A stretch of DNA of 64,000 bases from Hyphococcus sp. (GTDB lineage: Bacteria > Pseudomonadota > Alphaproteobacteria > Caulobacterales > Parvularculaceae): assembly GCA_021776335.1 (NCBI GenBank), contig JAJFGB010000009.1, positions 682,001 to 746,000 of the forward strand. The letters run 5' to 3'. Of the stretch, positions 34,458-43,616 are shown piece after piece. The first letter of the stretch is position 1, and every line of letters begins with the position of its first letter. A program made the position numbers and the translations under genes. The notes under the pieces are model-generated. The model ran no database searches, was not told where the DNA came from, and saw only the letters and a program-made list of their open reading frames with translations.

Positions 34458-36998
34458 ATGATCCGGATTTTTACAGCCATTATAGCAGCGATGATGATGG
34501 TCGCCTGTTCCGGCGGCGACAAAGGCGAGACTGCGCCGGTTGTTGATGAGAGCAGCGCCAAGGCGCCAGCCAGCGATACCTGGCTTGAGGCGGTCACGGA
34601 TTTGGAGCGCAGGGACGGGTTTTTACCAATCTACGCTGGCGCAAAGAACGGGAAAATTCTGGCGGCTTTTCCCGCGCCAGATGAAGACGGCCTCTCCTTG
34701 CGTGCAATCTATGCCGCCGGTCTGACGTCAGGTCTCGGATCAAATCCGATCGGTCTTGATCGCGGGTTATTTGATAATGGCTCTCTCATCGCCTTTCGCC
34801 GCATTGGCGGTAAATTGATCGCCGAGCAGGAAAACTGGAATTATCGCGCGAGCGCTGATAATCCGCTTGAGAAAAAAGCGGTCCGGGAATCATTTGCCCG
34901 TTCCGTTCTATGGGCAAGCGACATTATTGCCGAAGGACCAGATGGCGAATTGCTCTTAGATTTGGCTGGCTTTCTCGGTCGTGACGCATTGGACGTGCGC
35001 GGTGTATTGAAAGCACATCCGCAAGGCGGTGATTATTCTATTGCGTCGGACAGAAGCTTTTCTGACGTTGGCGCCGCTCTGACGTTTCCGGACAATGTGG
35101 AATTCGATACCCTTTTGACGCTGACCAGCGACAAGCCGGGTGACGAGGTGTCAGCGACAGCCGCCGATGGGCGGGCGATCACCCTGATGCAACATCACTC
35201 ATTGGTGCGCTTGCCCGCTGACGGTTATGCTTCGAGACGGTACGATCAGCGCGCCGGCGCCATCGAAGTGCCTTTTTACGATTTCTCAACCCCGCTTGAT
35301 GCCAGCGTAAGACAAGCTTTTGCGCGTCGCTTTCGCCTCGAAAAAATAGCCCCCACGAGCGCAAAAAGCCCGGTAAAAAACCCCATCGTCTTTTATGTAG
35401 ATTCCGGGGCGCCCGCGCAGGTGCGCAACGCATTGATCGAAGGCGCTTCGTGGTGGGCGGATGCTTTTGAGGCCGCGGGATTTGAAAATGCCTATCGCGT
35501 CGAGCTATTGCCGGAGGACGCACATCCTCGCGATATCCGTTATAATGTTATTCAGTGGACGCATCGTCAGACGCGCGGTTGGTCATATGGCGGCGGTGTT
35601 CATGATCCGCGCACCGGAGAGATGATCAAGGCGAGCGTTATTCTGGGTAGCCAGCGCGTACGTCAGGACCGAATGATTTTTGAAGGTCTTGCTGGTGCGG
35701 CAGTTTCCGGGACCGGCGCGGCGAATGATCCGGTTGATCTCGCGCTGGCGCGGATCAGACAGCTTTCCGCGCATGAGGTGGGACACACGCTTGGTTTTGC
35801 GCATAATTTCGCGGCGTCGTCGAACAATCGCGCGTCAGTGATGGATTACCCCGCGCCCTATGTCACCGTGACAGAGACGGGCAGTCTTGAGTTATCAAAC
35901 GCCTATGCCGTGGGTATTGGCGAATGGGACAAGCTCTCTGCGACATGGCTCTACGCAGAGTTTTCCGAAGATTTAGATGAGGCCGCGGCGCTCGAGAGTG
36001 TTTTGCGTGATGGTTATGCGACTGGGCTTCGTTTTGTCGGCGACCGGGAAGCGCGCAGTGTTGGCACCGGACATCCCTATGCCAGTGTTTGGGATAATGG
36101 CGAAAATGCTGTCGACGCGCTTTTGGAGACCATGGCTGTGCGTAAAATAGCACTTGATAGATTCAGCAGCCGGTCAATCCGAAATGGCCAGCCGATCGCT
36201 GATCTGCGTCAGGTTATTGTGCCGGTTTATCTCTATCACCGCTATCAGGTCGCGGCGGCGGCGAAACTGGTTGGCGGCTTTGAGTTCTCCTACAAGCTAA
36301 GCGGAGATGCATTGGACGTTGGAGTTCCCGTGGATGACATTGAACAGCGCCGCGCCCTTGCTGCATTGATTGAAACCCTTGATCCAGCTGCCCTGGACTT
36401 GCCGGATATTCTACTCAATCAGCTAACGCCGCCGCTCGGCGGTTATGGCGCCTTTGGCGGCGGAGAGACATTCGGCGGTAACACCGAGCCGGTATTTGAC
36501 ATCTTAAACGCAGCCGACAGTGCAGCGACCGTTACGTTGACCGCGTTGATGCACCCGGCGCGCGCAGCACGGCTTGTTGAATATCAACGCCGTGATGCCT
36601 CAAGCTTGGGCTTTGAAGAATTGCTCATTGCAATTGAAGCGAAAGTTTTTACAGAGCCGCCGAGTGCGCGCCACAAAGAAATAGCACGCGCTCTGCAAAA
36701 TCGTTTCGTTTCCACATTGATTGATTTGTCGCTGAATGAACGCGCGGCGCCGGCAGTGCGCGCCCATGCCGATGCTAAATTGCGCGCGCTCGCCAATCGG
36801 CTGGCGCCGGGATTTTTCGGCGGTTCGCCCGGCAATCGCAATCACAATGCATGGCTGACGCAGCGCGTTAATGCGCATCTCAATCGACCGGCGACTTCAT
36901 TTTCTGCGAAAGACGCAACTCCAGAGGTGCCGCCAGGCAGCCCCATTGGATCAGACTTTATGGAAACCTGCTGGCATTGTGAGCCCGCAACTTTTTAA
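34458..36998 (+). CDS. Zinc-dependent metalloprotease lipoprotein (DUF5117/DUF4953-type)
   Basis: 846 residues. An N-terminal lipobox (AAMMMVACSGG, Cys17) marks it as a lipoprotein. The zinc site is SAHEVGHTLGFAHNFAAS, an extended HExxHxxGxxH near residue 440. The N-terminal 300 residues carry the DUF5117 pattern, with RPLDxG-like PIGLDRGLFDNGSLIAFRRIGGKL, and YGGGVHDPRTGEMIKASVILG and the KIALDRFSSRSIRNGQP region matches the DUF4953 type. It probably acts on periplasmic or outer-surface proteins. A GGGAG precedes ATG 34458. It is divergent from moxR. Confidence 0.9.
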   Translation: MIRIFTAIIAAMMMVACSGGDKGETAPVVDESSAKAPASDTWLEAVTDLERRDGFLPIYAGAKNGKILAAFPAPDEDGLSLRAIYAAGLTSGLGSNPIGLDRGLFDNGSLIAFRRIGGKLIAEQENWNYRASADNPLEKKAVRESFARSVLWASDIIAEGPDGELLLDLAGFLGRDALDVRGVLKAHPQGGDYSIASDRSFSDVGAALTFPDNVEFDTLLTLTSDKPGDEVSATAADGRAITLMQHHSLVRLPADGYASRRYDQRAGAIEVPFYDFSTPLDASVRQAFARRFRLEKIAPTSAKSPVKNPIVFYVDSGAPAQVRNALIEGASWWADAFEAAGFENAYRVELLPEDAHPRDIRYNVIQWTHRQTRGWSYGGGVHDPRTGEMIKASVILGSQRVRQDRMIFEGLAGAAVSGTGAANDPVDLALARIRQLSAHEVGHTLGFAHNFAASSNNRASVMDYPAPYVTVTETGSLELSNAYAVGIGEWDKLSATWLYAEFSEDLDEAAALESVLRDGYATGLRFVGDREARSVGTGHPYASVWDNGENAVDALLETMAVRKIALDRFSSRSIRNGQPIADLRQVIVPVYLYHRYQVAAAAKLVGGFEFSYKLSGDALDVGVPVDDIEQRRALAALIETLDPAALDLPDILLNQLTPPLGGYGAFGGGETFGGNTEPVFDILNAADSAATVTLTALMHPARAARLVEYQRRDASSLGFEELLIAIEAKVFTEPPSARHKEIARALQNRFVSTLIDLSLNERAAPAVRAHADAKLRALANRLAPGFFGGSPGNRNHNAWLTQRVNAHLNRPATSFSAKDATPEVPPGSPIGSDFMETCWHCEPATF

Positions 36999-37006
36999 GG
37001 ACGCCG

Positions 37007-37489
37007 ATGCCCGCTTCGATTTATGATTTTGACGTCAAACATCTCGATGGTTCTGACGCTGCCATCAGTGATTATCAGGGTAAAGTCATTCTGGTCGTGA
37101 ATGTCGCGAGCAAATGCGGGTTTACGCCGCAATATGACGGGCTTGAAGCGCTGTATCGTAAATATGCGGATAAGGGATTTGTTATTCTCGGCTTTCCCTG
37201 CAACCAGTTCGGCGCGCAGGAACCGGGCAACGCACAGGAAATCGCCAATTTCTGTTCCACCAGCTTTGATGTGACTTTTCCGATGTTTCAAAAAGTCGAT
37301 GTGAACGGCGCCAGCGCCCATCCCCTATATAAGTGGATCAAAGGCAAAAAGCCTGGCCTTGCGGGTTCCCGCAGCATCAAATGGAACTTTACGAAATTCC
37401 TGGTCGACCGGGACGGCAAGGTGACTGGACGGTTCGGGCCGCAGGACACCCCCGCGGCCATCGAACGGCACATCGCAAAGCTGCTTTGA
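37007..37489 (+). CDS. Glutathione peroxidase-family thiol peroxidase
   Basis: 160 residues. The peroxidatic cysteine is Cys37 in VNVASKCGFTPQYDGLEAL, with the conserved FPCNQFGAQEPG segment and KWNFTKFLVDRDG (Trp/Asn of the catalytic tetrad). Bacterial members of this type often use thioredoxin in place of glutathione. It starts 8 bp after the preceding protease gene with AGGA eight bases upstream, so it may be cotranscribed. Length is normal; cysteine takes the place of selenocysteine. Confidence 0.94.
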   Translation: MPASIYDFDVKHLDGSDAAISDYQGKVILVVNVASKCGFTPQYDGLEALYRKYADKGFVILGFPCNQFGAQEPGNAQEIANFCSTSFDVTFPMFQKVDVNGASAHPLYKWIKGKKPGLAGSRSIKWNFTKFLVDRDGKVTGRFGPQDTPAAIERHIAKLL

Positions 37490-37690
37490 AGTGCGATCCG
37501 GCGTTAAAAGCGAAGTCGTCATTTGCAGCCGCAAACTACCGAAAATATCCAGAGAGGCGAAACTTGTTTGATCGAAGTGTATTTCTGCCATGAGGTATTT
37601 TGAGATTTGGGTTGGCGGCTGCCAGGGGGCGGAGGCGGATATTGAAAGGAGTGATCGTGACCGGTCACAAGAATCAAAATCCGCCCTGTT

Positions 37691-38515
37691 TTAAAGTCTC
37701 GGAAACCACATGCCCATCGTTGCTGCAAATATGCCTATAGCAGTAGCGCCCGCTGCGAGCGTGACCAGAAGCGCCACCGCCAATTTGGGTGCGCCGCCGC
37801 TTTGGTCCTGCGCGCGAAAATAGATCTCGAGAATAATGAGTGGAACAAACATCTGCCCAAAGTACCAGAATGTGATGAAGGGCCCGGTAAATGTTTCCGT
37901 ATCTATACCGACGCCGCCCGTCGCCATGAACCAAAACATCATGCCAATCCGGAAAAACCAGACAGCGCTCACAACCATAAATAGCCGCATCGCCCAGCGG
38001 CGATGCTGATCAATTTTTCGCGCGATGGCGAAACGCACGGCAATAGCTGCAAAACTGATGATAAGGATCGCGTCCAGACTAATGGCGATGTGGCCCGCCT
38101 GGCCGCCAACGACGCCGCGTGTCCAAACCAAATAGAGACCGGCCGCACTCGTTATCACGGCCGTAATCATATAGGTGCGACCCACCAGCCGGTGAAAGCC
38201 GGGAAATCGATTTCGTATCTGCGGGATCAGTTGAAGCGGTCCGCCGCTAATAATGATGACTGCGATAACGACGTGGATGGCTATTGCTAGATTGCCGAGG
38301 GCATCGCCAGGAATATAGCCGTCTGGCAAATGCGAATCACCGAGCCCCGGTAATCCTTTTCGCGCGAGCAAGGGGATATAAAGCGCGGCGACGTAATAGG
38401 CGAATATCCACTGTCCGATGGCTGCGCAAAAGAACCAAAGGACGCCTGAAAATTGTAAGAGGCGGTCGGGCCATCGGCCCGGTTGAACTGACATATCGCT
38501 GGTTACAGTCGTCAC
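37691..38515 (-). CDS. DUF2306-family membrane protein
   Basis: 274 residues with seven or eight membrane spans. The pattern ALYIPLLARKGLPGL, IHVVIAVIIISGGPLQLIPQIRNRFPGFHRLVGRTYMITAVIT and IDQHRRWAMRLFMVVSAVWFFRIG (conserved histidines H128 and H171 on the membrane faces) is characteristic of DUF2306. The histidines could ligate haem or another metal; the function is not established. The start is GTG 38515 (AAGGA ten bases upstream), with ATG 38494 as an alternative. It is convergent with the peroxidase gene, with a 200-bp gap lacking a clear hairpin. Confidence 0.82.
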   Translation of the reverse strand: MTTVTSDMSVQPGRWPDRLLQFSGVLWFFCAAIGQWIFAYYVAALYIPLLARKGLPGLGDSHLPDGYIPGDALGNLAIAIHVVIAVIIISGGPLQLIPQIRNRFPGFHRLVGRTYMITAVITSAAGLYLVWTRGVVGGQAGHIAISLDAILIISFAAIAVRFAIARKIDQHRRWAMRLFMVVSAVWFFRIGMMFWFMATGGVGIDTETFTGPFITFWYFGQMFVPLIILEIYFRAQDQSGGAPKLAVALLVTLAAGATAIGIFAATMGMWFPRL

Positions 38516-38807
38516 GAGGTTTGATCCTTTTTAGATTGGGGGTGGGGGATTCCGTGTAAGCAGGGCAAGCAGCGGTTTTTCAGACCTGCATTGTTGTCAT
38601 GGGGAAAATTGCGATTTCTTGCCATATTTCACAAACTTAGCTGCTCAGAATACCGGTTCATCGCTCCGCGCATTGAATTTGCGGCGCGTTCGAAGAAGAA
38701 TTCGAATTGATGGATCAGGTCTCGCCGATTTGGAAAACGGCCAATGATTTCGGATACTGGCTTTAAGCATCGTTGCAAAAAAGCGACATTAATCATGATA
38801 AGAAGGA

Positions 38808-39920
38808 ATGAGCAGCCTGATGAAAATGTCTAAACTTAGTCATGATCTGGTTTTGACCGCGCCCACCGGCGACGCAATCTCAGTGATCGCAGACAAGATC
38901 ACGAGCAAAATTCGCCAGACTGAGCCCTATGTTATCGTTTGGTGGGTTTTTGTCGCATCCGTCGCTTTTTCAAACATTCCGATATTATACAGCGGGTTAT
39001 CCGGCCCGCTGTCTTACATCGTCACAATCGGCGGGTCCGCTGGCTGCGCCTGGGGATGGCTTTTTTCACGGTCGTTGTTTCGCCCGGCGAAATCTGCTGA
39101 ACGCTGGCCGATCCTGGCGGTCGGCGCCGTTGTGGCGATAGAATCCGGTTGGGCAATCATTGGCGAGTCGTCCGCCATGGGGTTGTCCGGCGAATTACGC
39201 CGTATTGTGGGGAATGCTGCGTCACTGGTGTGCTTTAGTGCGCTCGCGCTCATTTTCGTTGAAGCGTTATCGGGATATGGCGTGCAAATGCCCCGGCCTG
39301 AACGCCGGTTTCGCCAGATCTTTGTTTTTGTCTTTGGCGCGATGATCGCAGTTTCTATGGTGTGGGCAATCAATATTGATGAGGCGAGTTACGCGACGCA
39401 ATGGAGAGATGTTGTGCTTGCCGGTTGTGCGCTTTGCGGCGTTATCGGAAGCCGGGCTGCTATTTCATTCCGTAAACGCAATCCATTAATTGACGGGAAG
39501 GCATTAGCGCCCTCGAAATCGCCTTCATCGCCTCTATCTCCGGCGGCCAGCGACGAAGCCCTGGCGCGACGCATTCTCGACGCGATGGAGAACGAAACGA
39601 TATTCACAACACCGAATTTGAAGGTTGCGAAGTTCGCAGAGGCGCTCGGCGAACATGATTACAAGGTTACGCAATGTATTACAGGGCAGTTGCGATATCG
39701 AAATTTCAATCATTTTATCAATTCACGCCGTATTGCTCACGCCAGGCAGACCTTGCTGGACGCCAAAAACGATAACCGTTCTATAGTGGCTATTGCATTT
39801 GAATGCGGGTTTAATTCGATCGGTCCCTTCAATCGCACTTTCAAACAGGACGTTGGAATGACCCCGCGCGATTTTCGCGCATCGCGCATCAAAGAGTTTC
39901 AGGACGCACAACCCATATAG
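38808..39920 (+). CDS. Membrane-anchored AraC-family transcriptional regulator
   Basis: 370 residues. About six hydrophobic spans occupy residues 40-225 (VWWVFVASVAFSNIPIL, LAVGAVVAIESGWAIIG, IFVFVFGAMIAVSMVWAI, VVLAGCALCGVIG). The AraC DNA-binding domain is at 255-365 with two helix-turn-helix units (NLKVAKFAEALGEHDYKVTQCI and SIVAIAFECGFNSIGPFNRTFKQDVGMTPRDFR). The regulator should sense a membrane or lipophilic signal. ATG 38808 has AGAAGGA directly adjacent; ATG 38820 is possible. No obvious target except the neighbouring amidohydrolase or DUF2306 gene. Confidence 0.87.
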   Translation: MSSLMKMSKLSHDLVLTAPTGDAISVIADKITSKIRQTEPYVIVWWVFVASVAFSNIPILYSGLSGPLSYIVTIGGSAGCAWGWLFSRSLFRPAKSAERWPILAVGAVVAIESGWAIIGESSAMGLSGELRRIVGNAASLVCFSALALIFVEALSGYGVQMPRPERRFRQIFVFVFGAMIAVSMVWAINIDEASYATQWRDVVLAGCALCGVIGSRAAISFRKRNPLIDGKALAPSKSPSSPLSPAASDEALARRILDAMENETIFTTPNLKVAKFAEALGEHDYKVTQCITGQLRYRNFNHFINSRRIAHARQTLLDAKNDNRSIVAIAFECGFNSIGPFNRTFKQDVGMTPRDFRASRIKEFQDAQPI

Positions 39921-39970
39921 GTTCTGTCGGCTTGGGGTGAAGAACTGGTTGCGCCATTCAATCACACCAT

Positions 39971-39993
39971 CATTGCGGATCAAGTCCGCAATG
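39971..39993. repeat. REP-like inverted repeat
   Basis: CATTGCGGA (39971-39979) and TCCGCAATG (39985-39993) are perfect 9-bp arms around TCAAG. The sequence between the araC-type gene and the amidohydrolase gene resembles the CGTCATTGCGGACTTG-type intergenic repeats found in many alphaproteobacterial genomes. It has no following T-run, so it is not a standard terminator. Confidence 0.6.
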
Positions 39994-40157
39994 ACGTGAT
40001 GAGATGTGGATGCGCTTAGCCTTTTGCTTGGTCGCCTTCGCGATGCCGCATCGCCAGCCCGCCGCAGCCAAACATGCCCCGTGAAAACCCCGGAGATCGG
40101 TGCTATACCGGCATTACCGCGGATGCCGGTTCGCACAAATAAGACGGGGCAAAATCC

Positions 40158-41924
40158 ATGAGATCACTGTTCATCGCAGCATTATCGATCGCGCTTATGG
40201 CCTGCGCCGGTGAGACATCAGGCGAGCCAACCAGCGATGCGACGGATAGCGAAATAGCTGCGGCCGATCTCATCCTTGTCAATGGCCGTGTCTACACAAT
40301 GCGCTGGCCCGAGCCGTCGCCCGATGGTGTGATCAGCGAAGCGGCGCCCCACGACGATCAAGGCTGGCGCCCCGACGCTGAAGCGATCGTGATCGACAAT
40401 GGAAAAATCATGTTTGTTGGCGACAACCATGCAGCGCTCGCCATGAACCGAGGGGACGCGCAGGTTGTCGATGTGAAAGGCGCAACCATCGTTCCCGGTC
40501 TGATCGATTCCCATACGCATGTTGTTGAACTGGGCGCGAAACTTCAAAATGTTGATTTAACCGATATTGCCACAGAGGAAGAGGCAGTGGCGCTGGTCGC
40601 TGAACGCGCGAAAACAACGCCAATAGGAACGTGGATTTTGGGCAGCGGCTGGGACGAGGGCGCCTGGGCGAGTCGCTATCCTGACAAGACGCTGCTCAGC
40701 GAAGCTGTGCCCGATCACCCGGTAGCGCTTGACGGCCTTCACGGCTTTGCCGCCTGGGTCAATCAGGCGGCGCTCGGCGCAGGGAGCATTACAGCGGATG
40801 CGGAAGTTCCCGTCGGCGGCGAGATGCGGCTGGGCGAAGACGGCGAACCCAACGGACTTTTTCTTAATAACGCCACAACCATGGTCGATGCGATTGTCCC
40901 GCCGCCCTCGGCTGAACAACTGGCAGACCGGGTCTTACGCGGCCTCAATCAGATGGCAAAAGACGGTTATGTGGCCGTGCATGAGGCGGGGGTCGATGCC
41001 GCGTCGATGGCAGCGCTTGAAAGACTTGAAGCGGACGGCGCATTGCCGCTGCGGTTTTATGCCATGCTCTCCCTGCGGGATGAGGAGCTGATCCGCGAAT
41101 GGATTGAGAAAGGTCCCGATACGGATAATGACAGTATGCTGGTGACCAGAAGCGTTAAAGCCTATTATGACGGCGCGCTGGGCTCACGCGGCGCGCGATT
41201 GTTGGAGGACTATGCGGACAAACCCGGTCATCGCGGCGTCAGCGGCGATGATTATGGTTTTAACCGAGAACTCAACGCAGAGGTGATGAAGGCGGGTTTT
41301 CAGATCGGCATTCACGCCATTGGCGATGCGGGCAATCGCGAGGCGCTTGATATTCTCGAGGCGGTGATGGTCGAAAACATGGGCGTGAAAGCGAACCGCC
41401 ACCGGGTTGAGCATGCGCAGGTGGTCCACGCCGACGACATGCCGCGCTTTGCGGCGCTCGATGTGATTGCCTCAATGGAGCCGCCCCACGCCATGGAAGA
41501 CAAAACATGGGCCGAGGACCGGTTGGGCGCGACACGCATCCGCGGGGCCTATGCCTGGCGCACATTGCGGCGTTCGGGCGCGCGCCTCACATTTAATGCG
41601 GATAATCCCGGATCAGACCATAATATTTTCTATGGTCTTCATTCTGCAATTGCGCGGCGCGATAAAAACCTTGAACCGGCCGGCGGCTGGTATCCAGAAG
41701 AACGCCTCAACGTCGATGAGGCTTTGCGCGCCTATACCCACTGGTCTGCCTTTGCGAGTTTTCGTGAAGACGAGACTGGTATTATCGATGCAGGGCGCTG
41801 GGCGGATCTGACGGTGATGGATTCTGATCCGTTTGTCTTGTCGGAAACCGATCCGGCTAAGCTGCTTGATGGGAAAATATTGATGACGATCGTTGATGGC
41901 GCAATCATCTACGAAAGACGGTGA
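40158..41924 (+). CDS. Exported amidohydrolase (YtcJ-like) lipoprotein
   Basis: 588 residues. It has a lipoprotein signal (FIAALSIALMACAGE, Cys17). The metal-dependent amidohydrolase core shows VVDVKGATIVPGLIDSHTHVVELG (metal histidines), GFQIGIHAIGDAGNREALDIL, HRVEHAQVVHADDMPRF and LTFNADNPGSDHN. YtcJ-like enzymes hydrolyse N-substituted formamides or similar amides, but the substrate is not predictable. It is preceded by an intergenic hairpin and has no operon partner on the same strand; the downstream gene is convergent. Confidence 0.88.
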   Translation: MRSLFIAALSIALMACAGETSGEPTSDATDSEIAAADLILVNGRVYTMRWPEPSPDGVISEAAPHDDQGWRPDAEAIVIDNGKIMFVGDNHAALAMNRGDAQVVDVKGATIVPGLIDSHTHVVELGAKLQNVDLTDIATEEEAVALVAERAKTTPIGTWILGSGWDEGAWASRYPDKTLLSEAVPDHPVALDGLHGFAAWVNQAALGAGSITADAEVPVGGEMRLGEDGEPNGLFLNNATTMVDAIVPPPSAEQLADRVLRGLNQMAKDGYVAVHEAGVDAASMAALERLEADGALPLRFYAMLSLRDEELIREWIEKGPDTDNDSMLVTRSVKAYYDGALGSRGARLLEDYADKPGHRGVSGDDYGFNRELNAEVMKAGFQIGIHAIGDAGNREALDILEAVMVENMGVKANRHRVEHAQVVHADDMPRFAALDVIASMEPPHAMEDKTWAEDRLGATRIRGAYAWRTLRRSGARLTFNADNPGSDHNIFYGLHSAIARRDKNLEPAGGWYPEERLNVDEALRAYTHWSAFASFREDETGIIDAGRWADLTVMDSDPFVLSETDPAKLLDGKILMTIVDGAIIYERR

Positions 41925-41974
41925 GCTCATACGCTGGCAAACTCGGTGGGGATGCGCCAACTAAGATGTTGCCT

Positions 41975-42670
41975 TTAGTGACTCTGTCGCACACCCCGTC
42001 CAAACAAACTGACCAGCCCGATTAAAAAGAGCCACAAGAAGCCGAGCATCATCAGCGAGCCGCTGATCTGCATATTGCTCCAGTTGGGGCCGGTGACGCC
42101 AAAAAGATAAGCGGTCGGGCCGGCGACGCCGACAATCATGCCGAACCCTCCAAGCCAGCGGGAGTGAATGAACCCGTGCAAAAGGCGCGATGATAAAACC
42201 GCCATGGCGACAAACATGAGAAACATTGCCGGGGTGAAAAACAGCAGCGCCTGCTCATGAACGCCGGCGGCTTCGACGAGCGACGGCGCCTTCGGGCCGC
42301 CGGCCAGGAAGGCCATGGCGGCCTCTGGAAACAGGAAACCGTCCGTTAACAGCGCGACTGCGAAGGATCCGAAGGCGATGGTTGCGATGAGTGCGGCGAT
42401 CCTGCCGATGATACGATGACCGGCATCGGCGAGGGCGCCCGCCTGGGCCCAATAGCCGGCAATAAAGAGGATGACGGCTGCGAAACCCAGTCCATGAGAC
42501 AATTGCCAGCGGAAACCGGCAAGATCCACCAGACGCACAAGATCTTCCGCCGCCTCGGGCGGAAACGCCATATCGTCCGGCAAGATCGCAAAGATCGGCG
42601 CCATGCGCCCGACAATCAATATCCCGCCCAGCGCCATGCCGGCGCCTGCCCATCGCAGTGTTGTGTTCAT
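41975..42670 (-). CDS. Multi-span membrane protein, unknown
   Basis: About 231 residues, with six predicted spans. It begins MNTTLRWAGAGMALGGILI and includes AGFRWQLSHGLGFAAVILFIAGYWAQ and ALLFFTPAMFLMFVAMAVLSSRLLHGFIH. The arrangement resembles the DUF4386-type small membrane proteins but I am not certain. ATG 42670 is preferred over 42682 because GGAGG sits five bases upstream. It is the gene nearest the LytTR regulator on the same strand, which is about 100 bp upstream, so the two may be cotranscribed. Confidence 0.7.
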   Translation of the reverse strand: MNTTLRWAGAGMALGGILIVGRMAPIFAILPDDMAFPPEAAEDLVRLVDLAGFRWQLSHGLGFAAVILFIAGYWAQAGALADAGHRIIGRIAALIATIAFGSFAVALLTDGFLFPEAAMAFLAGGPKAPSLVEAAGVHEQALLFFTPAMFLMFVAMAVLSSRLLHGFIHSRWLGGFGMIVGVAGPTAYLFGVTGPNWSNMQISGSLMMLGFLWLFLIGLVSLFGRGVRQSH

Positions 42671-42766
42671 ATTCGCCTCCAAGTTTGTGGAAGCCGACCG
42701 TGGCGTAAATTCTGTGTCCTATTCCAGTGGTTTGGGGCGAATGACCGGGTTACGGGATGAGTGGGG

Positions 42767-43522
42767 TCAAGCGAGTGCTGCGGCGCGCGTGGACTGATAA
42801 TAGGCCCGCGATACCGGCGCCCGGGCGCCGCCCTCAAATTCGACATGCATTTTGCCGCCGCTGCGGACCAGCCGGTGGGCGGCGGTGAGATTGACGAAAT
42901 AAGAGCGGTGGACCTTTGTCAAAGAGCCCTCAGGTGCTTGGGCGGCAATGCCTGTGAGCGTCGCACGCAGCAGGAGACTGTCCGGTGCGCCGGCTTTAAT
43001 GAAATGCACATCCACATAATTGCCATTAGCGCGGATATATTGAAGCGCCTGGGGCGCGAGCCGCACGATCTCTTTGTCGCCTTCACCACGCAATGTGATG
43101 GCGTCGCCGCCGGGTCCCGCAGGTCGGGCGCGCAGCTCAAGAACTTCCTGCCGCAGTGAGCGTTCGCGATTCCATAACCCAACGGCGGCCACGACGAGAA
43201 GCGTGACGAGCGCCACCTTCACGCTAGTGGTCGCACTTGCGTTTTTGCCGGCCAGCAATGAAATGTAGATGATATTGGCAAGGCTGATGGCGCCGATGCG
43301 CGCCGCGCCTCCCGGCCAACCGCCCCGTGACGGCGCCATATGCGTCAATATCATGGCGCTAAAATTCAGCGGTGCGAAGCCGAGGATAATAAAGAGCGCT
43401 GCCGGATTGTCGATTGTTATGCCGAAGGGGCGAAAGACAAGCATGAATGCCGTGACGCCTGCAGCAATCACAGCAGCGCGCCGTGGCGTAAAATTATCTG
43501 TTTCTGTTTCGGCGGCACTCAT
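42767..43522 (-). CDS. LytTR-family membrane-associated transcriptional regulator
   Basis: About 251 residues. The first 130 carry four hydrophobic segments (AAVIAAGVTAFMLVFRPFGIT, AALFIILGFAPLNFSAMIL, SLANIIYISLLAG, VKVALVTLLVVAAVGLW). Residues 145-251 are a LytTR DNA-binding domain (IVRLAPQALQYIRANGNYVDVHFI, LTKVHRSYFVNLTAAHRLVRSGGKMHVEFEGGARAPVSR). ATG 43522 is chosen. It likely controls the membrane protein downstream, as TM-LytTR regulators usually act on an adjacent gene. Confidence 0.85.
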   Translation of the reverse strand: MSAAETETDNFTPRRAAVIAAGVTAFMLVFRPFGITIDNPAALFIILGFAPLNFSAMILTHMAPSRGGWPGGAARIGAISLANIIYISLLAGKNASATTSVKVALVTLLVVAAVGLWNRERSLRQEVLELRARPAGPGGDAITLRGEGDKEIVRLAPQALQYIRANGNYVDVHFIKAGAPDSLLLRATLTGIAAQAPEGSLTKVHRSYFVNLTAAHRLVRSGGKMHVEFEGGARAPVSRAYYQSTRAAALA

Positions 43523-43616
43523 GGCCGCCAATCTAGCCCACAACAAGCCGGAGGCGAAGTCTCATATCAGCAACGGTAATATTTGTGCTGCTCCTGAATC
43601 GCACCGTCTTCAAAGC

